DNA from: Nipponacmea schrenckii
Lineage: Eukaryota; Mollusca; Gastropoda; Lottiidae
NCBI GenBank assembly: GCA_030562195.1
Contig: CM060200.1
Location: 16,678,001 to 16,742,000 of the forward strand
Length of the DNA stretch: 64,000 bases
Reading direction: 5' to 3'
Under the pieces are notes generated by a model. It searched no databases and was not told the origin of the DNA. It worked only from the letters and a program-made list of their open reading frames with translations. Position 1 is the first letter of the stretch. Each line of letters begins with the position of its first letter. Positions 20,801-59,690 of the stretch are shown in pieces. Both the position numbers and the translations under genes were made by a program.

Positions 20801-21109
20801 CATTTCTTTTCTCCTTATTTCTGATGTAACCACAATCTATAGAGTGCCTTTCCTCGTCATTATCTTCAACATGCTTTAAGTCTATGTCCCTTTTCTCCCC
20901 TTTATTCCATTAAACTTTTCAGTTTCACAAGTAAAAAACATTTATTATAATTTCCATTGATATTAATGTTCCTTTGGGAACCAGTAGTATATTTTTACAT
21001 TTCAGATTATAAAGATTATAGATGATTACTTGATCTTTTCATTACATATTTTTTTGCACAACTGCACATACGATACTCTTATCACTGGAGGTAATGCCTA
21101 CATGCCTGT

Positions 21110-21595
21110 GCTTTCGTGGCATTGCTTAACCGCAATGTTACAATCTACAATCCCAATAGGGCAAATAGAAATCCACTTGCCCGAAGATGAAACTACCAAA
21201 TTCCGTCATTCAAGAGAAGCTTGATTGGATTGGATTGATACATTAAATACAGCAAGACCCATAGGACTTAATATTCAACATAGTGTGGGCATAGTACCCT
21301 TTGTTGTCCCCTTCAATACAACCAGTAATAAAGCAAGCAAGATAGTTGAGGCCCATTATAAGAGTCTTCAAGAGAAATTCCCCCTTGTCTTTAAGCAGAC
21401 AATGATAGTTGCATATTCCAAAAATCAGAACTTAAATGACAACCTTGTTCATCGCAAACTTAAAACAGAGTTTGTACTATACGGTTGGGCGAGTTATCTT
21501 TTTCTAATTTCAGATCAGAAGAAAATCATCCAACAGAACCAGATCCCCATTTCTCAATAAAATATTTGTTCCACCTAGGCCTGTACATCTGGGAG
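21110..21595 (+). pseudogene. PLE-A 3' end
   Basis: Matches 41480-41935 of PLE-C closely (LPEDETTKFR, then VPFNTTSNKASKIVEAHYKS and MIVAYSKNQNLNDNL). Ends with CCTAGGCCTGTACATCTGGG and CCCCGAAATC, the same 3' end as PLE-C. It is followed directly by a family-2 pearl-like start (21620). Confidence 0.75.
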
Positions 21596-21619
21596 ATCCA
21601 ATCCCTCCATTCCCCGAAA

Positions 21620-22010
21620 TCAACAAGCGGTTGCCTAGCAAGATACGCCCAAGTATATTTTCTGTTTTAACACAGACAGAAACTATAACATTATTTAAGT
21701 CTAATCAATATCAATGTTCACTTCAAATTTCTTTCAAATCAGATTAAACCTAGTCTCTTTTGCATTTACTAGCTAATTTTCATGTGTTTTGACTAAGTCA
21801 AGTGCAATAACTCATCAAAAAATCACCAATTCTGAACTTGTCCAAGATCTCAATATAAATGATCAAAACAAGTATCTTTCAAATCAGATGGAAACTGTAG
21901 TCTCTTTTGCGTTCACAAGCCAATTTTGACGCATTTTGACTAAGTCAATTGCAATAACTCAAAAACCGTTCATTGTATAATCACCAATTTCGAACTTGTT
22001 TGAGATCTCA
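21620..22010 (+). mobile_element. pearl-like family 2, 5' part
   Basis: Starts GCGGTTGCCTAGCAAGATACGCCCA. Core-like text follows (TTTTGACTAAGTCAAGTGCAATAACTC), breaking off at about 22010 with no microsatellite or terminal hairpin. Same start as 38107 and, inverted, 57446. Confidence 0.65.
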
Positions 22011-22881
22011 GAAGAGGAGAGCTAAATTTGATCTTGCATCAAACTCTAGGGCAGGTGTCGAGTTTGTTTTACAGTTCACATTTAGCTTACTATCATGCAG
22101 CTGTTGGGTGTATTCGCTTGCCAGACTTGTCGCAAGACTTTGTTTTATTTTGTTTATTTTAAAGATAATAAATAAAGGTGAAAATACAACTAATTAGGAA
22201 CCTATCAATGCATGGAAATACATACTGCTTGATCATTTTCAGACATATGATAAAGCTTTCATACAGTTCAAGACAAAGCAGGTGAACAGCATCCTACTTC
22301 TTTCTGAAGCATCAAAATAATAATTCATGTAATATATTTTAATTGTTCAAAGAATACAAGTTTAAGTTTCCTTTACAAGAGGTTTTAACAAGCATAAAAG
22401 ACTAAAAATATTCAAATCTAGAATAAGACAGTGTTATGTTAAGTTAGCAAACACAGGTCTCTAATTATTTATTTTCAAATTTTCACACAAATTTACATTG
22501 CATACAATAACTGCAAGTTTCAAAATGTATATCTTTTCAGCAACATCAAAGCTGACAGCTGGAGGGAGACATCAGTGAGTGAATTATAAATATTTTAAAT
22601 TTAGATTTCTACTGAAATAAGTGGAATAAAAATTTACAACTTAATGACAAATACAAACTAACATACATTGGTAGGTATCTATTGTACACAAAAAAAAATC
22701 TCTTTTCCATATAAATCAATAAATAAAAACAATTTTGAATTTGAAATGTGTAAAATTTCACGAGAACATTTGCCAATCCAAATTTTGGCCAATTTTATTT
22801 TTGAAATGGATGATTTTTTTTTTAAATGGAATAAAGAATTAATAATTAGTTGAATGAATGTTTTCAAACACCCATATACAT
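22011..22881. other. VCP 3' flank / 3' UTR region
   Basis: No other gene seen. The first AATAAA on the minus strand after the VCP stop is at 22799-22794, about 85 nt downstream of the stop, and is a candidate polyadenylation signal. Other TTTATT words on the plus strand near 22140-22155 are alternatives. Confidence 0.4.
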
Positions 22882-50507
<27,626 letters not shown>

Positions 50508-50599
50508 TGTGTCTTCTTATTTTTTGTGATCGTAAGTGAAAAATGTGGACACGAGAAACGCAGCAGTCAATGCGTAACTTAAGATGGATGTTTTGTGTA

Positions 50600-50607
50600 T
50601 CACGTGA
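50600..50607. promoter_or_regulatory. palindromic E-box TCACGTGA upstream of VCP
   Basis: TCACGTGA lies 93 bp upstream of the VCP start codon. It is the core recognised by bHLH-Zip factors such as MITF/TFE and USF. Placement suits a promoter element; function is inferred. Confidence 0.35.
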
Positions 50608-50639
50608 CTAACTTATGTGAATAAAACCATTCGGCAGTC

Positions 50640-51255
50640 CTCGGTTATTTCCGAAAGATATATCTGTCTCGGTAATAACTCAATAAATGATGATTTTTCG
50701 TGTCGTCTTCCTGGGGATTTCCAGCTGAATCATCCAATTGTCAAGTCGTCCTATGCTAAAATGTCCAAGTTAACAATAATATCATCCAACTTAATATCAG
50801 GCTGTATCGTTCAACTTTGTCGTCTAACGATAGATATATTTTCTGCTTGATCACATGGGGAAATTTCTCTTGAAATATCTTTTTCTCCCTTAACCTGGAG
50901 ATAGCTTACTACAATATAAAGTTTGTTTTTAACTGCTATCTGTGCATGGAATTTTTATGTTCTTTATCAAGGTGTGTCGTGTTCAGTTAAATCGTCCAAC
51001 TCTTGAAGTTTCTCGTCCAACGATAGATTGGTGTTTTGAGCGTAAAAATAATACGTAAATAAGGCTTATTCTAGCTAATATAAGTGCAAATAGTCTCCGT
51101 ACAATTATGTGAAAACTCGCAAATTGAACCTACCATCGTACACACGAAATATCAAATCGTCTCTCTGTATTAACAAGAGCTTGAGACCTTTTTGTAAAAT
51201 AACAAGGCTGCATTAAAGATTTTTTCACCCATAGGTCTACAACATCCAACCTTTT
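50640..51255. other. intergenic DNA upstream of VCP
   Basis: No gene seen. Words such as CGTCCAAC, CGTCTAACGATAG and CATCCAAC recur between about 50725 and 51255 (in GTCGTCTAACGATAGAT and CTCGTCCAACGATAGATT), a loose repeat next to the minisatellite. Confidence 0.35.
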
Positions 51256-51269
51256 TTGTTTATCAACAC

Positions 51270-53250
51270 AGCCTACATATTATATACCCAAGACAGCCTA
51301 CACACTGTATACCCAAGACAGCCTATACACTATATACCCAACACAGCCTATACACTATATACCCAACACAGCTTACACACTATATACCCAACACAGCCTA
51401 TACACTATATACCCAACACAGCCTATACACTATATACCATACACAGCCTATACACTATATACCCAACACAGCCTATACACTATATACCCAACACAGCCTA
51501 TACACTATATACCCAACACAGCCTATACACTATATACCCAACACAGCCTATACACTATATACCCAACACAGCCTATACACTATATACCCAACACAGCCTA
51601 TACACTATATACCCAACACAGCCTATACAATATATACCCAACACAGCTTATACACTATATACCCAACACAGCCTATACACTATATACCTAACACAGCCTA
51701 TACACCATATACCCAACACAGCCTACACACTATATACCCAACACAGCCTACACATTGTATACCCAACACAGCCTACACACTGTATACCCAACACAGCCTA
51801 TACAATATATACCCAACACAGCTTATACACTATATACCCAACACAGCCTATACACTATATACCCAACACAGCCTATACAATATATACCCAACACAGCTTA
51901 TACACTATATACCCAACACAGCCTATACACTATATACCCAACACAGCCTATACACTATATACCCAACACAGCTTACACACTATATACCATACACAGCCTA
52001 TACACTATATACCCAACACAGCCTATACACTATATACCCAACACATCTTACACACTATATACCCAACACAGCCTATACACTATATACCCAACACAGCTTA
52101 CACACTATATACCCAACACAGCCTATACACTATATACCCAACACAGCTTACACACTATATACCATACACAGCCTACACACTATATACCCAACACACTTTA
52201 TACCCAGCAAACTATATACCATACACAGCCTATACACTATATACCCAACACAGCCTATACACTATATACCATACACAGCCTATACACTATATACCCAACA
52301 CAGCCTATACACTATATACCCAACACAGCCTATACACTATATACCCAACACAGCCTATACAATATATACCCAACACAGCTTATACACTATATACCCAACA
52401 CAGCCTATACACTATATACCCAACACAGCCTATACACCATATACCCAACACAGCCTATACACTATATACCCAACACAGCTTACACACTATATACCCAACA
52501 CAGCCTATACACTATATACCCAACACAGCCTATACACTATATACCCAACACAGCTTACACACTATATACCATACACAGCCTATACACTATATACCCAACA
52601 CAGCCTATACACTATATACCCAACACAGCCTATACACTATATACCCAACACAGCCTATACACTATATACCCAACACAGCTTACACACTATATACCCAACA
52701 CAGCCTATACACTATATACCCAACACAGCTTACACACTATATACCATACACAGCCTACACACTATATACCCAACACACTATATACCCAGCACACTATATA
52801 CCATACACAGCCTATACACTATATACCCAACACAGCCTATACACTATATACCCAACACAGCCTATACACTATATACCATACACAGCCTATACACTATATA
52901 CCCAACACAGCCTATACACTATATACCCAACACAGCCTACACACTATATACCCAACACTCTATATACCCAGCACACTATATACCAAACACAGCCTACACA
53001 CTATATACCATACACAGCCTACACACTATATACCATACACAGCCTACACACTATATACCCAACACTCTATTTACCCAGCACACTATATACCAAACAAAGC
53101 CTACACACTATATACCCAACACAGCCTACACATTACCCAACACAACCTACACATTATATACCCAACAGTCTACAGATTACAACCAACACAGCCTACACAT
53201 TGTATACCCAATACCGCCTACAGACTACACACAAGTTTACCTCCTCCTTA
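51270..53250 (+). repeat. 25-bp minisatellite, about 75-80 copies
   Basis: Unit ACACAGCCTATACACTATAT + ACCCA, 25 bp. Variants are CTTACACA for CCTATACA and CATACACA for CCAACACA. No unit contains a stop in the forward frames, so 498-aa and 673-aa frames stay open; three 25-bp units give a 25-residue period. Marker variants (TATACCCAGCAAACTATATA near 52205 and a similar one near 52785) lie about 580 bp apart, pointing to a higher-order duplication. It separates VCP and the LEPROT-like gene. I do not regard it as coding. Confidence 0.95.
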
Positions 53251-53279
53251 AAAAAACTGTTCACGCCAAAAAAGTAGGG

Positions 53280-54200
53280 GGACACGTATTTGGAACTGCA
53301 AACTCCCCCTTACGGCCTTCTCATTCAATTGTCTATGCCATCCTTCAAGGTCGTTGTTCGTTCTGATGGGCTGCTGAAAGACAAAGAATAGCACTTGAGC
53401 TTTACAAGCGATATTTTTCAACATGACCTAAATGTAAATTAAAACTCTGTAATTCTAAGATCGCGCACATTGGTTGCATTACGGATCATCTATTTTGCTA
53501 CACACACTTTTTTTCTGAGGTGATCAATGTAAAATATTATCTTTTTTTATTAAAATCTGTCAACAATTGTACCTTCTAACAAGGCAATAACTTATTCAGT
53601 ATTTGCCGAAAGTTTTGATTTTCAATAGAGTTCATCCTTGAGTGATAATAAACTTGTTCCGTCAAATTCTGTAAAGGATTGCGTCTTCTAGAGTGTTTAA
53701 GAGCTAAAATTTAACAAGTTTTCAAGAACAAGGACAATAACTCAATATTTTTTAATTTCGCAAAAAGTTTTGGCTGACAGAAAGACTAAATTTATTTTTC
53801 AGCCATAGACCAAATCGATTAGATAAATCGTATGTTGTTAAATTTGCCTCCAGAGATTATTAGTGTCAGAAGGGTGTGTGGAATGTGATAAAGGGTTCGC
53901 TAGCTTCTTCAAATGGCAAGGACAATGAGTAAGGATTGAGGACACTGCTTTGGCATTGATCAAATGCTAGGTTTTGATGAGCTCTTCAAATGTTGTTATC
54001 GTCTGATTGCGTTATTAAATAACCGTGAATAATCATCTTTGGTTGTTTGGCGTATTTTGTTTTTTGTTCTTATTTGCCTCATTTAGGGGATCTTCAATGC
54101 AATTCTAACCTATTGAGCGTAAAAAATAGATTTTTCACTTGCTCTCCTTTATATTGGGTTGTTCGGACTATTCTGTAAAACTAAAAACGAAAGATTATTA
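53280..54200. other. intergenic DNA between minisatellite and LEPROT-like gene
   Basis: 53515-53770 looks like a decayed pearl-like core (CAATTGTACCTTCTAACAAG, CTTCTAGAGTGTTTAAGAGC) similar to copy B. The remainder shows nothing recognisable. Confidence 0.4.
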
Positions 54201-54221
54201 ATAGAAGTACACGGAAAATGG

Positions 54222-54229
54222 TGACGTCA
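54222..54229. promoter_or_regulatory. CRE-type palindrome TGACGTCA upstream of the LEPROT-like start
   Basis: Full 8-bp CREB/ATF site 30 bp before the ATG at 54259. The ATG at 54218 just before it opens a short out-of-frame upstream ORF if the transcript starts that far upstream. Function inferred from the motif only. Confidence 0.4.
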
Positions 54230-54258
54230 TTGTCTCGTGAGGTTTCGTTCGTTTCAAA

Positions 54259-54274
54259 ATGGCTGGCATCAGAG
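54259..54274 (+). CDS. LEPROT-like exon 1
   Basis: ATGGCTGGCATCAGAG, donor GTAAAT. MAGIR matches the vertebrate MAGIK/MAGVK start and the phase-1 junction after five codons. Confidence 0.75.
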
Positions 54275-57200
54275 GTAAATATCGTAAGATTTCGATAATT
54301 CATTTTAATATTTCAGATATATATATTTTTTTGAAAGATCAAAATTCACTTATTCCCCCTTATTTATAAACAATAATGTCTCTAAGTTTGAGTGTCAATA
54401 AAGTAATCTAGTTCTACAGTATTGTATTCCCTTGATAATGGGGTAATATTCGGCGCTACTTCACTTATGTACCTCTCTATGATTTTAATAGTTTATGCAC
54501 TAAAAGACACCAGGGTCATGTTAAGGACATTATTCTGAATGTTCACACCATGTGAGCCATCGTCAGTGTCTGTGGGTCACATCTTAAAAAAATCAAAAAT
54601 TTTTAATCATCATTTCCGGTAGCTGTAGTATACTGAAGTAGAGACTATATGGCTAATGTAGACGATATTTAAGAGTACTTAAAGACCCGCTACTGGACAG
54701 TGTTGGTCAGTGAGGTGACTCTTAAGCCTTGTGAGTTATTGCCATTGTGATGACTCATGAGACATGTGAGTAATCGATAACTTTTTCGGATTACATCATC
54801 AAAACATGAATTGTCATTTCACCTACCGGTACCTGATTTGGCAAACAGTATGGGGCCTGACACATCGTTTACTTTTGTCTATTTCGAATTTGGAGTTGTA
54901 AAACGAATATATTGTCCATAAAACAAATAATTTGAATTATATTTGAATGTTATTAACTTAGTACGAAAAGTCACATAAATTGTCTCGAGTTAGTGTGTAT
55001 TAGTACGAAACGACTCTTATATTTACTCTTTGCCTTTATTCATGTTGAAATTGAAGTTATCCTTTTTTTCGACATTCGAACATTATTTATGAAAAGAGCG
55101 ACAATTGTACGAACAAAAAAATCGATTTAGGGTAGTAAAAATGGTCCGATTGCGATGAAATTTGGTGTGAACATTCAGAATAATGTCCTTAACATGACCC
55201 TGGTGTCTTTTAGTGGATAAACTATTAAAATCATAGAGAGGTACATAAGTGAAGTAGCGCCAATATGACTAACAACTTACTGTCAATGACACAGTCACAG
55301 TAGAGTGGAATGAAAACAGTAATCTCAAAATAGCTATGACTTTAGAGATCACAAATATCACATTGGTTGATATCATAACTCAAATTTTACCTATTACTTC
55401 GGTCTAGTATAAGAAATGGAAACCCATTTCTCTTCAAATTTGAACAAAGAATGTTTCAACTGTGCAACTTATTGTGTCAGTAATGACTCTTAGGTTACAA
55501 ATTCAAATATTTAATTTCTTAATCATCAATACATTATTTATATATTTCTCTTTCATATCATTTACCTGAACCTTTTGCTGACCATTGCCATTACAGCGTA
55601 AGTGAACTTTTTCCTTTCATCATTGTCTTCATTAGGCCTACTTTAACAGACTTGCATTTACTTCAGTTTAAACTAAAGGTCAAGTACATCATGAATAACC
55701 ACAGTGGTTTGTAGTCTCCTTTGTGGACATTGTGAAGATATTTGAAACTTGAAACTGCATGCTGAAGAGAAGTTTTTGAGTTTATTTTAAAGGGATAATA
55801 GCCGTGAAAATGCACTCGTCCTACGTCTAATATATTGACTATTGGTTAAATAAGTATGTAGATCTAGATCTATCCCATGCTTGATTAATCTTTAAAAAGC
55901 GAGAAAAAACTATATTTGGATTTTTTCAAAAAAGTGAATAAGCGATGATTCTATTCTGTTTAGGAATAAAACGTCTGGGAAATCAGCGCTAAAACATCCT
56001 TGCGAGAAATCTATAATGTTAGAGTAAATCAATTTGAAAATCGCTTAATGGATGTATAAAGCTTTTTATTATTGAATACTTGATTTTGTGGATTTATTGA
56101 ATTTTAGAGGGATTTTGATGTATAGTGATGACGTCAGGTAAGTCCACTGATGGATATATACTGTTATTTGTCAAGTTTGAGTGAAATAAAAATTTTACGT
56201 TTCTTCTTACTGCTATTATCCCTTTAAGAAATACTGAAAGATTTTTGTTGGTTGTCCAATATATAGGCAAAAGGCTTTCTGTACAAATATATTTTAAAAT
56301 TGCTTGTTTGAATTTTTTTAATAAAATTAAATATTGCTTTTTATAGATTGATAGCTCTAGCATTTGCAGCAGCTATTGGTATAACATTTCTTGTTCTGGG
56401 ATGTGCTTTACCACAGTTCAAGTAAGTTGATAAAAATGTTACAAATAGTTTGAAATTTTTTTTATTGCCTCATGGATGTGGAGCATATTGGCTTCCACAA
56501 TTGCACAGTTCTTGACTGATTTTGAAGAAACTTTCAATAAAATATATAATGTGAGGCATTGCCATTGTTCTTAAAAACTCATTTAATTTTTTGTTTGTGA
56601 TTTAATTTTTTGTTTGTGAAAGACACTTTTTTAAAATTGTATGTTTATGTCGATCCGTCGGTCTGTCCGTCCACAATTGCTTGTCGGATTTGAATGAAAC
56701 TTGCTGTGATCATTGATATTGATGAGATCTCGGACAAGTTTGAAATTGGCTATTTTTTGATGAACAGTTTTTGAGTTATTGCACTTGACTTAGCCAAAAC
56801 TTGTCCAGATTGACTTGTGAACGTGATAGAGACTACAGTTTTCATCAAATTTGAATGAAACTTTCTGTGATCATTTATATTGATGAGATCTTGGACAAGT
56901 TCGAAATTGGTGATTTTTCGATGAATTGTTTTTGAGTTATTGTACTTGACTTAGTCAAAACGCCTCAAAATTGGCTTGTGAACGCGATAGAGATCACAAT
57001 TTCCATTCAATTTGAATGAAATTTGGTGTTATCATTTATATTGATGAAATCTTGGACAAGTTTGATCATGACGATTTTTGGGTGAACGTCTTTTGAGTTA
57101 TTGGCCTTGATTAAGTCAAATTGCGTCGAAATAGACTTGTGAACACAATAGAGACAACAGTTTTCATCTGATTGGAATGAAATTTGGTGTGATCATTGAA

Positions 57201-59541
57201 GTTGATGTCATCTTGGTCAAGTTCGAAATGTCACTGATTTTGAGTTATTGCACTTGACTTAGTCAAAACGCGGCTTGTGATTGCGATAGACAATACAGTT
57301 TTCATCTGATTTTAATGAAATTTGGTGTGAACATTTATATTGACGAGAACTTGGATTAGACCTAAATAATCTGAGAGTCTTTGCCTGTGTTAAAACAGAA
57401 AATATATTTTAAAGTGGGCGTATCTTGCTAGGCAACCACTTGTTTTAATTTTTGTCCGATTAAGATCCAATTTTAGGTGCTAAGAGAGACTATAAATCTG
57501 AACAAAATGGCATTGTCAAATATTTTGCGCCACTTCCGGTTTACGCGAAAAAATGGTTCAAACTTAAAATCTCTATTTTCCGTTCTACTTCCGGTCTAAT
57601 TTTCATGGGTCATTGAAACTTGTGTTGAACAATATCTTTTGAAAAAAACTGGCCAATTTAAAAAAAAATAGCGATGGCCCATCGTAATACGCCCACCATT
57701 GGCAGCCAAAACACATCAAGAACACAACTTCCAATCGTATTCACAAGAAATTTCTGGACAAAGTCAATCACTCAAAGTAAATATTTTTCGGTAAGTTAAA
57801 TTTGCAATCGGTTTCTTCTTTGGGTAATTCAAAAGGCTCAAATCATGCTTTGTCAAAATCTATCAAGAAACCAGATCTGCTGTATTTGTAACATCCTAAG
57901 GATGTACCCTACTGAAAGCCAGGCAAATCGAACATATCTAATAGAGTTATTGTTCTTTAAAACGTGTTAAATTTATTGTTTACAAGACAGAGAGGGCTGG
58001 TTTCTTCATGAAATGTGATGTTTAAAAATATTGCATTTACTGATACCTCTTGTCCACCGCTTGAATAACTAAAGCTGCCAATGGTGGGCGTATTACGATG
58101 GGCCATCGCTATTTTTTAGAAATGTATGTGTGTATATCTCGTGATCTATTGGATGTACAAACTTCAAATTTGTACCTTGAATATACATTTTGAATGAGAT
58201 AAGATTCACGCTTAAAAAAAATGAGATGGGCGTGGCACATCCGGGTAAATTTCCAATTTACCCTTTGTATGGGTCACCGAATTACGTCTGTAGAAAATAG
58301 CGTTTTTTTAAAAAAGTACTTTGCACACAGATACCTCATTGCTTTGGCCATTGTATCCCAGAAAATCAGATGATTAGGCCTGTTTGTTGGAATATCTCGA
58401 CAATAGCAAACCGGTTGATTTTTTTTCGAATTTTGGAAGCTTATTTCTCGTGACCTTGAGCTTTGGTGACCTTGACATTTAGTAGGTCAAAGGTCATTGA
58501 CCAGGTCATTGACCTTGTCTATCAGTTAATACTTTGACATTTGACCTCCGACGTCCACTTCCGGTTCTATAGCTGCCCTAAAACAGCAAAATTCGCAACT
58601 ATGGACTGCTCTATTACGTGACCTAATTAATTTAGAGAGTTATTTTCTTCAGATTCTTCAGGCGCTTTTTGTCCTCTTTCTAACGATATATAACAAAAGT
58701 GTTTTTGATGAAAATTTAATTTTTGCACTTTTAAAATTAAAGTACATTTTGCTTTTTCGAAATGTATGTGTGCATATCTCGTGATATATGACATGTAAAA
58801 GCTTCAAATTTTAACCATGAATATTATACATTAAGAAAGTGATTAGACTCACGCACAAAGAAAAAACAGATGGGCGTGGCACATCCGGGTGAACTTCCAA
58901 TTTTCCATATATATGGGTCAGCGAATTACGTCTGTATGAAATAACATTTTTCAAAAAAGTACCTTGCACACAGATACCTCGTTGTTTTGGCCAGTTTATC
59001 CCAGAAAATCAGATATTTCGGCCTGTTTGTTGTAATTTGCGACGTTAGTAAAGTCCCTTGTGGTTCTAGTTTATTTTTGTTATCACAACGAAAACTTCCT
59101 TTAAAAATCCAAAAATTGAAAAACATTTCACATTTGTTATCACCAAAAAAGTTAGAAAGAATTGTATGGTTCCATATTTCATACTGGTTGTTTCATACAG
59201 CTGTCAATTGGTGTAAATTATCTTGCTTGGCAAGCTGCTTATGAATCGACCTATATAATTCTTTATTCGGTTACCTGGTAGCATGGAAAGACACAAGCCT
59301 ACATTTGATATCAGTAAATCTGAATCATTGAGTATTATATATTTGTATCTTTTGCAGTAATTGGTGGCCTCTGTTTGTGTTATTTTTCTATTTTCTGGCA
59401 CCTATTCCCACTGTCGTGTCAAGAAGACTGTCTTCATTTGACAGTACCAGTAGTGCTTTAGTTGAATTGTGTATATTTATAACCACAGGAATAGTTATCT
59501 CGTCAATAGGACTACCTATAGTTTTAGCTCATGTTGGCACA
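54259..59541 (+). CDS. LEPROTL1: leptin receptor overlapping transcript-like protein (LEPROT/LEPROTL1, Vps55 family), 3' end outside window
   Basis: Small four-helix membrane protein of endosomes that affects receptor trafficking to lysosomes (Vps55 in yeast). Exon 1: 54259-54274 (MAGIR + G). Exon 2: about 56355-56421 (or from 56347), encoding [20 protein letters not shown]. Exon 3: 59358-59541, [52 protein letters not shown], donor GTAAGT. Three hydrophobic segments are visible. The last exon (the WGAC...FSW region in vertebrates) is not found up to 64000. The choice between LEPROT and LEPROTL1 is unsure, though [11 protein letters not shown] and SPIP/APIP favour LEPROTL1. The exon 2 acceptor is ambiguous (see findings). 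Confidence 0.9.
54446..55266. mobile_element. MITE/foldback with ~100-bp TIRs, in LEPROT-like intron 1
   Basis: Left arm 54446-54551 (GGCGCTACTTCACTTATGTA, CACCAGGGTCATGTTAAGGA, GAATGTTCACACCA) is inverse to the right arm 55168-55265 with few differences. Interior of ~600 bp shows no coding. Target duplication not resolved. Confidence 0.8.
55270..56340. other. LEPROT-like intron 1, remainder
   Basis: No gene recognised. A minus-strand frame at 56094-56363 overlaps exon 2 and looks spurious. Confidence 0.5.
56355..56421 (+). CDS. LEPROT-like exon 2
   Basis: Using AG at 56353-56354 keeps the frame with exon 1 ([14 protein letters not shown]). The more obvious acceptor TTTTATAG (56339-56346) gives a stop two codons on. 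Codes the first membrane helix. Donor GTAAGT. Confidence 0.7.
56645..57446 (-). mobile_element. pearl-like family 2, near full length, inverted
   Basis: Read on the minus strand: start CTAGCAAGATACGCCCAC (57446 side), about five core units (GACTAAGTCAAGTGCAATAAC inverse at 56790, 56945, 57110 and 57255), then GGACGGACAGACCGACGG at 56652-56672. In LEPROT-like intron 2. Confidence 0.75.
57663..58117. mobile_element. 455-bp MITE with perfect 44-bp TIRs
   Basis: 57663-57706 and 58074-58117 are exact inverse complements (AAAAAATAGCGATGGCCCAT, then CGTAATACGCCCACCATTGG, CAGC). The interior is non-coding. The words ATACGCCCAC and GGCAGC recall the start of the pearl-like family. Target duplication not clear because both ends are A/T runs. 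In LEPROT-like intron 2. Confidence 0.88.
58122..59045 (+). repeat. ~280-bp direct repeat, two copies
   Basis: 58122-58405 and 58757-59040 share GAAATGTATGTGTG, GATGGGCGTGGCACATCCGG and TTTGCACACAGATACCTC, with about 85-90% match by eye and a ~635-bp period. Between them are many TGACCTTG words (58450-58520). Likely fragments of one repeat family. Nothing coding. Confidence 0.75.
59358..59541 (+). CDS. LEPROT-like exon 3
   Basis: Acceptor TTTTGCAG, 61 codons plus one base, donor GTAAGT. Two membrane segments flank a short polar loop ([16 protein letters not shown]). Confidence 0.92.
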
Positions 59542-59690
59542 GTAAGTATTTTGAAATTATAATGCAATTTGCTTTTTAATATATTATGTCATTGTGATAT
59601 TCTAAAATGTTATTATGCCTCATGTGGTAACTCTTATTGTATATAAATGGAAATGTATATTTCTGGAACAGAGTGAACATTTTTATACGG

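Larger units (their letters stand above)
17192..21100 (+). mobile_element. Penelope-like retroelement B (decayed)
   Basis: Order on the plus strand: helical ORF1 N-terminus (17204-17800), Ser/Thr/Pro-rich linker (17800-18340), SGNH-like domain (18390-18920), RT N-terminal and finger regions (18925-19824), an internal deletion/duplication (19796-19900), then the region after RT and the GIY-YIG nuclease (19920-20800). It sits between two pieces of PLE-A (16666-17191 and about 21110-21595), so it is nested in that element. It is a different subfamily from A/C: the sequence aligns, but at clearly lower identity. Several frameshifts make it inactive. Confidence 0.75.

Noticed and set aside
51256..53277. 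673-aa and 498-aa proteins
   Set aside because: Minisatellite translation. The 25-bp unit leaves the forward frames open. No signal, domain or composition typical of a protein, and the frame ends as soon as the repeat ends.
59377..59562. 61-aa ORF starting [11 protein letters not shown] as a separate small gene
   Set aside because: It is part of LEPROT-like exon 3; a consensus acceptor lies upstream (59355-59357) and a donor at 59542.
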